From Alphaproteobacteria bacterium (GTDB lineage Bacteria; Pseudomonadota; Alphaproteobacteria; Micavibrionales; Micavibrionaceae): DNA of 64,000 nucleotides. Each line of letters starts with the position of its first letter. The stretch's first letter is position 1. Below, in pieces: positions 60,114 to 64,000 of the stretch. The notes under the pieces are model-generated. The model had not been told where the DNA came from, did no database searches, and saw nothing but the letters and a program-made list of their open reading frames with translations. The stretch covers positions 310,001 through 374,000 of the forward strand of contig JAFLCW010000001.1 in NCBI GenBank assembly GCA_017302165.1, given 5' to 3'. Made by a program: the position numbers and the translations under genes.

Positions 60114-61988
60114 ATGAATCCGAATGAAAAAATGCACCCCGGTGATATCCGCAATCTGATCGTTTTTATGGCGGTCTCGATATTGCTGTGGCTGTCCTAT
60201 GATCATTTTATCATCAAGCCACATGCTCAGGCCTTGCAAGCCCAGCAATCGGCCATGATCAAGGCTGAGCAGACGCCTGAGGCACAGCAGGAAAAAGAAC
60301 GCCCCAGAGCCGAAGTGATTTCGGCTAGCAAGCGCATCCCGATTAAAAATCAAGAATTAATCGGCACCCTCAACCTGACCGGCGGACGGATTGATGATCT
60401 TTCCCTCACCCAATATTTTCGCAAGGTTGATAAAAAGGAGACGGTGACATTACTCTCCCCTTCTGGCGGGCCTTTTCCACGCTACGCGGAGTTTGGGTGG
60501 GTACCGGTTACAGATTCTAAAATCTCTCTCCCAAATTCAGACTCCGTTTGGCAAGTTGTCTCTGGTAACGCCCTGACACCGACCACGCCGGTGACATTAC
60601 GCTGGAGCAATGGACAGGGTCTAACATTTGAAAAAACATTTTCGTTGGATGAACATTACGGATTCACCGTTGTTCAGCGTATCAAAAACCAGGGAAGTTC
60701 TGCGGTGACATTATCCCCTTATGCGTTGGTGACTGAGCATGGTTTACCCGAAGAATTTCAAGGGAACGCTATCGTACATGAAGGCCCACTGGGGTATGTG
60801 GATGGCGAATTGGTGGAACATGGCTATGGCGGTCTGGCCGAAACCGGGCGTGATGTGCGCGAATCAACGTCGGGATGGGCGGGTATCACGCATAAATACT
60901 GGCTGACGGCATTGGTGCCGGATCAAAAAGAAAACATGACCTATCGCTTTGCCTTTACGCCTAAGAAGACTCTGCATGGCAAAGATAAATATCAAGCCGA
61001 TATTTTAGGGACGGCACGGACAATCACGCCGGGTGAAACAGCGGAATTTTCACTTAAGATGTTTTCGGGCGTCAAAAAAGTTGAACAACTTGAAAACTAT
61101 GAAAAACTATGGGGCGTCACGCATCTTGATCTCGCGGTTGACTTTGGCTTGCTTTATTTTTTAACGCGGCCCTTCTTTTTTGTGCTGAATACTTTTTATG
61201 GCTGGGTGGGCAATTTTGGTATTGCGATCTTGATGTTTACCGTTGTTCTTCGGATATGTGTATTTCCGTTGGCAAATACGTCTTTCCGGTCATTTGCAAA
61301 GTTAAAGCAGATTTCGCCAGCGATGTATGATCTGCGCGAAAAATATAAAGATGACCGGCCAAAACTTCAGCAGGAATTGGTGGCACTTTATCAACGGGAA
61401 AAAGTGAACCCGATGGCGGGGTGTCTGCCGATATTAATTCAAATCCCGATCTTCTTTGCGCTGTTTAAGGTATTGTCGGTTACAATTGAAATGCGCCATG
61501 CGCCCTTCTTTGGCTGGATTCAGGATTTATCTGCCCCCGATCCGACGACCATCTTTAACTTGTTCGGGCTTATTAATTGGACTCCGCCTTCGGCGCTGAT
61601 GATTGGCATCTGGCCGTGCCTGATGCTGATTTCGATGCTAATTCAAAAATCATTAAACCCGACGCCGGACGACAAGGTGCAAGCCGTGATGTTGGCGGTG
61701 ATGCCGTGGTTCATGACGTATATTCTGGCGAAATTTGCCTGCGGCCTTGTGATTTACTGGACGTTTAACAACATTCTTTCCACGATTCAACAATATATCA
61801 TCATGCGTTCGATGGGGGTTGAAGTTAAATTCTTTGGCAAGAACAAAGCAAAATCATCAGATTTATTATCTTCGATCGTGCCGGATGAAACGCCATCTAA
61901 GACATCGGATGTGTCCTCTTCACCCGAAGAGAGCGCAGAGCCAAAAAATATTTCTGCTCCAAAACCAAAAAAGAAAAAGAAGAAATAG
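60114..61988 (+). CDS. yidC: Membrane protein insertase YidC
   Basis: Predicted 624-residue insertase. An N-terminal helix (NLIVFMAVSILLWLSYDHF), a large periplasmic domain and the C-terminal Oxa1-type core of five helices: NFGIAILMFTVVLRICVFPL with the conserved hydrophilic-groove arginine, then RPKLQQELVALYQREKVNPM and GLVIYWTFNNILS. The tail is Lys-rich (KPKKKKKK), typical for ribosome binding in alphaproteobacteria. Full length, immediately upstream of engB. Confidence 0.97.
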   Translation: MNPNEKMHPGDIRNLIVFMAVSILLWLSYDHFIIKPHAQALQAQQSAMIKAEQTPEAQQEKERPRAEVISASKRIPIKNQELIGTLNLTGGRIDDLSLTQYFRKVDKKETVTLLSPSGGPFPRYAEFGWVPVTDSKISLPNSDSVWQVVSGNALTPTTPVTLRWSNGQGLTFEKTFSLDEHYGFTVVQRIKNQGSSAVTLSPYALVTEHGLPEEFQGNAIVHEGPLGYVDGELVEHGYGGLAETGRDVRESTSGWAGITHKYWLTALVPDQKENMTYRFAFTPKKTLHGKDKYQADILGTARTITPGETAEFSLKMFSGVKKVEQLENYEKLWGVTHLDLAVDFGLLYFLTRPFFFVLNTFYGWVGNFGIAILMFTVVLRICVFPLANTSFRSFAKLKQISPAMYDLREKYKDDRPKLQQELVALYQREKVNPMAGCLPILIQIPIFFALFKVLSVTIEMRHAPFFGWIQDLSAPDPTTIFNLFGLINWTPPSALMIGIWPCLMLISMLIQKSLNPTPDDKVQAVMLAVMPWFMTYILAKFACGLVIYWTFNNILSTIQQYIIMRSMGVEVKFFGKNKAKSSDLLSSIVPDETPSKTSDVSSSPEESAEPKNISAPKPKKKKKK

Positions 61989-61996
61989 ACAGCGCC

Positions 61997-62626
61997 ATGC
62001 CTAATTTTACGCCAGAACAACTGGAATCTGCGCGTAAGTTGTTCGCAGGGTCTTGTGATTTTTTTTGGGGGGCGAGTGCGCCAGATAATCTGCCGCCGAT
62101 GGAATATCCTGAAATTGCCTTAGCCGGCCGCTCGAACGTGGGCAAGTCATCCTTAATCAACGCGCTGACGAACCGGCTCACGCTGGCGCGCACATCGGAT
62201 ACGCCCGGCCGCACCCAGCAACTGAATTTTTTTAATCTGGGTCATAAACTGGCTTTGGTGGATATGCCGGGTTATGGGTATGCCAAGGTATCAAAACAAC
62301 AACGCCAGCAGTGGGATGACCTTATTTTTTCATACCTGCGCGGGCGATCAACCCTACGGTTTGTTCTATTGCTGGTGGATGGTCGGCATGGATTAAAGGA
62401 TGTCGATTTACACGTGATGGATCTTTTGGATAAGGCCGCCGTGAATTACCGTCTTGTTTTTACCAAATCTGATAAATCGAGTGCATCTGATCTGGACAAG
62501 ATGATATCGGTGACTGGCCAAACCTTGAAAAAACACCCAGCCGCCTACCCGGAAATTGTGACCACCAGTTCAGACACCGGAGCCGGTATTGAGACATTGC
62601 GCGCGATTATCAGCGAGATTCAATAA
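61997..62626 (+). CDS. engB: Ribosome biogenesis GTPase EngB (YihA/YsxC)
   Basis: Predicted 209-residue GTPase. GRSNVGKSSLIN (G1), TPGRT (G2), DMPGYG (G3) and TKSD (G4) are all present and GTPase length is normal. It acts late in 50S subunit assembly. It lies 8 nt after yidC on the same strand, likely the last gene of the rpmH block. Its end overlaps by 17 nt the convergent pilin-like gene. Confidence 0.96.
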   Translation: MPNFTPEQLESARKLFAGSCDFFWGASAPDNLPPMEYPEIALAGRSNVGKSSLINALTNRLTLARTSDTPGRTQQLNFFNLGHKLALVDMPGYGYAKVSKQQRQQWDDLIFSYLRGRSTLRFVLLLVDGRHGLKDVDLHVMDLLDKAAVNYRLVFTKSDKSSASDLDKMISVTGQTLKKHPAAYPEIVTTSSDTGAGIETLRAIISEIQ

Positions 62627-63299
62627 CGGTAAAAAAGCTCCAGATATCCCCGGAGGTATTACTGACGCACAAAGCAATTTTCTGATCACATCCAGCACAA
62701 ATAGCCGAGGTTAAGTCAGCATTAGCACCGCCCGTGTGCAGGGCTGTATCAATCAGATAATCTCTGAGATTACCGCTTCCGCCAATTGCAGGTATTACAT
62801 CACTTCCGGTTAAATCCTTGTTGATTTTGGCGCACAAAGGCTGGCTGATCTGATGCGCGACCAACAGCACATCTTGAGCCGGCGTGCCAGACCATCCCAC
62901 ATTGTTAAATCGGCCCATATACCATCCCGGCGAGGGGTCTGTATCCGTACCGATGAAAATCTTGGGGTCGATATTACCCGGGTTAAGTCCCCCACCTTCA
63001 GGGTGGAATACCTTGTGAATATGGCTTCCGGTGTCATAACTGGCCACGTTCGGCAGGAAAAATTGCAAGTCATCAACACTCGATCCAGACATGATCATTT
63101 TATTCACCGCGTCCTGTGCAGAAGCGGCATAGGATCTCATCCGCGTGGTTTCAAAATTTAACATGTCTTCGGTCATGTTTTCGCCGCTACTGCGCTCATT
63201 CTGGCGGCTTAAGATCATGGTTAAAGCCCCCAGCAACGCCAGCGCAATCAGGATATAAATCATGGCGTTCCCTTTTTCGGAAGGACAGCGATGGGACAT
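62610..63299 (-). CDS. Pilin-like exported protein
   Basis: Predicted 229-residue protein. A short basic leader ends EKGNA before a 20-residue hydrophobic helix (MIYILIALALLGALTMILS), the look of a type IV pilin or pseudopilin leader with a possible cleavage after G10, though the usual Glu at +5 is absent. The mature part is polar with a late C-x-x-C (CAGCD) and another two cysteines. No known family recognised. It is a minus-strand gene between engB and rmuC and overlaps the engB end by 17 nt. A pseudopilin or a Sec-anchored secreted protein both fit. Confidence 0.6.
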   Translation of the reverse strand: MSHRCPSEKGNAMIYILIALALLGALTMILSRQNERSSGENMTEDMLNFETTRMRSYAASAQDAVNKMIMSGSSVDDLQFFLPNVASYDTGSHIHKVFHPEGGGLNPGNIDPKIFIGTDTDPSPGWYMGRFNNVGWSGTPAQDVLLVAHQISQPLCAKINKDLTGSDVIPAIGGSGNLRDYLIDTALHTGGANADLTSAICAGCDQKIALCVSNTSGDIWSFFTVIESR

Positions 63300-63358
63300 G
63301 CGAGGTGTTCTCCTTGCGTTCTAGGGGCAGGACGTTCTATAGTCTATCATTATATATC

Positions 63359-64000
63359 ATGACATATGCTTTTTCACTGCCTGAAATCACACTCGATCCC
63401 GTTTCCCTGATCATCGGGGCGGCGGCCGGATTTTTGTGTGCCTGCCTTTTGTCTTTGGGCTGGGTGATGGCGCAGGTCAAAAGACGTGCCGAACTTGAAG
63501 CACGTGTTCTGGCAGAAAAATCAGCCATGGATGACCATTTTCGCGTTCTGGCACAACAGGCTTTGCAGACAAACTCAGAACAGTTTTTATTTATGGCGCA
63601 GGAAAAGTTAAAATCTGCGCAAGGCGATGCCCGTCACGATCTGGATAAACGCACACAATCCATTTCAGATATGGTGAAACCGGTTGAAACCGTCCTCTCA
63701 CAGTTAAAATCCGCTGTAGACCAACTTCAAGGGACGGGCACCACTATCCGTCAGGATATGCAGGCTCTGGCCAAAGAAACGGCGCGATTGACCGGTGCCT
63801 TGAAGAACCCAGCCTCTCAAGGGAAGTGGGGTGAATTTGTTTTGGAGCGTTTACTAGACAAAGCCAACCTGATCAAAGGTATTCATTACGAAACGCAAGT
63901 ATCTTTGGCTGGGGAAGACGGTGCGCGTGCCCGGCCGGATGTGGTGATTTCACTCTCGGACGGGTTTCATATTATTGTGGATGCTAAGGCACCTATTTCT
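63359..64000 (+). CDS. rmuC: RmuC-family protein, N-terminal part
   Basis: The first 214 residues, open to the right edge. One membrane helix (SLIIGAAAGFLCACLLSLGW) is followed by a coiled coil and KNPASQGKWGEFVLERLLDKA, the entry of the RmuC nuclease-like domain, and ARPDVVISLSDG. RmuC limits inversion at short repeats in E. coli. The C-terminal part lies outside the window. Confidence 0.92.
   Translation, partial: MTYAFSLPEITLDPVSLIIGAAAGFLCACLLSLGWVMAQVKRRAELEARVLAEKSAMDDHFRVLAQQALQTNSEQFLFMAQEKLKSAQGDARHDLDKRTQSISDMVKPVETVLSQLKSAVDQLQGTGTTIRQDMQALAKETARLTGALKNPASQGKWGEFVLERLLDKANLIKGIHYETQVSLAGEDGARARPDVVISLSDGFHIIVDAKAPIS

Overview
The window reads as chromosomal DNA of an alphaproteobacterium of intermediate GC. 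The evidence is the alphaproteobacterial-type phosphoserine aminotransferase, the serB/pdxJ next to serC/serA arrangement, a homospermidine synthase, an M16 peptidase pair downstream of thrC, and the rpmH-rnpA-yidD-yidC-engB block. A lineage near Micavibrio/Rhodospirillales-like bacteria is a guess only; nothing in the sequence fixes the genus.

Layout. 1-1950: end of an alpha/beta hydrolase, tRNA-Ser(GGA), then an AT-rich two-gene insert whose second gene carries a HEPN/AbiU2-like domain. 1951-12663: a PAS-containing chemoreceptor, a Tat-signal flavin amine oxidase, homospermidine synthase, TauE/SafE and MATE transporters, two SIMPL-domain proteins, an RsmC-type methyltransferase and a HAD phosphatase. 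12668-15193: a divergent pair of AAA+ ATPases (a single-domain ClpA/B-D1-like protein and a CbxX/CfxQ-like protein). 15190-21118: serine and pyridoxal phosphate synthesis (serB, pdxJ, serC, serA). 21129-27272: thrC with two M16 metallopeptidases, an M32 carboxypeptidase and a histone H1-like protein. 27471-35008: guaA, a DMT exporter, quinone oxidoreductase, MarR regulator, small unknown genes, a pentapeptide-repeat protein, rsmB and a GNAT enzyme.

35017-58373 is the striking part. On the plus strand lies a Dot/Icm (type IVB secretion) core in nearly the Legionella order: dotI(icmL), dotH(icmK), dotG(icmE), a positional dotF(icmG) candidate, dotP(icmD), dotN(icmJ), dotO(icmB) and an unknown membrane gene. 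A triple-repeat DotE/DotP-like membrane protein sits a few genes further on, on the minus strand. Divergently from dotI runs a tandem array of five paralogous, Sec-exported, cysteine-containing proteins that share a C-terminal domain of about 350-400 residues which I do not recognise. One has an N-terminal M23 endopeptidase domain with all expected metal ligands, one has a lysozyme/transglycosylase-like N-terminus, and two have long Ser/Asn/Gly-rich N-terminal regions. The simplest reading is an envelope-remodelling or surface module that works with this Dot/Icm machine. dotA, dotB, dotC, dotD, dotL and dotM are not in the window.

58476-64000: an unknown protein, then rpmH (with a near-consensus promoter), rnpA, yidD, yidC and engB, a convergent pilin-like protein, and the start of rmuC running off the end.
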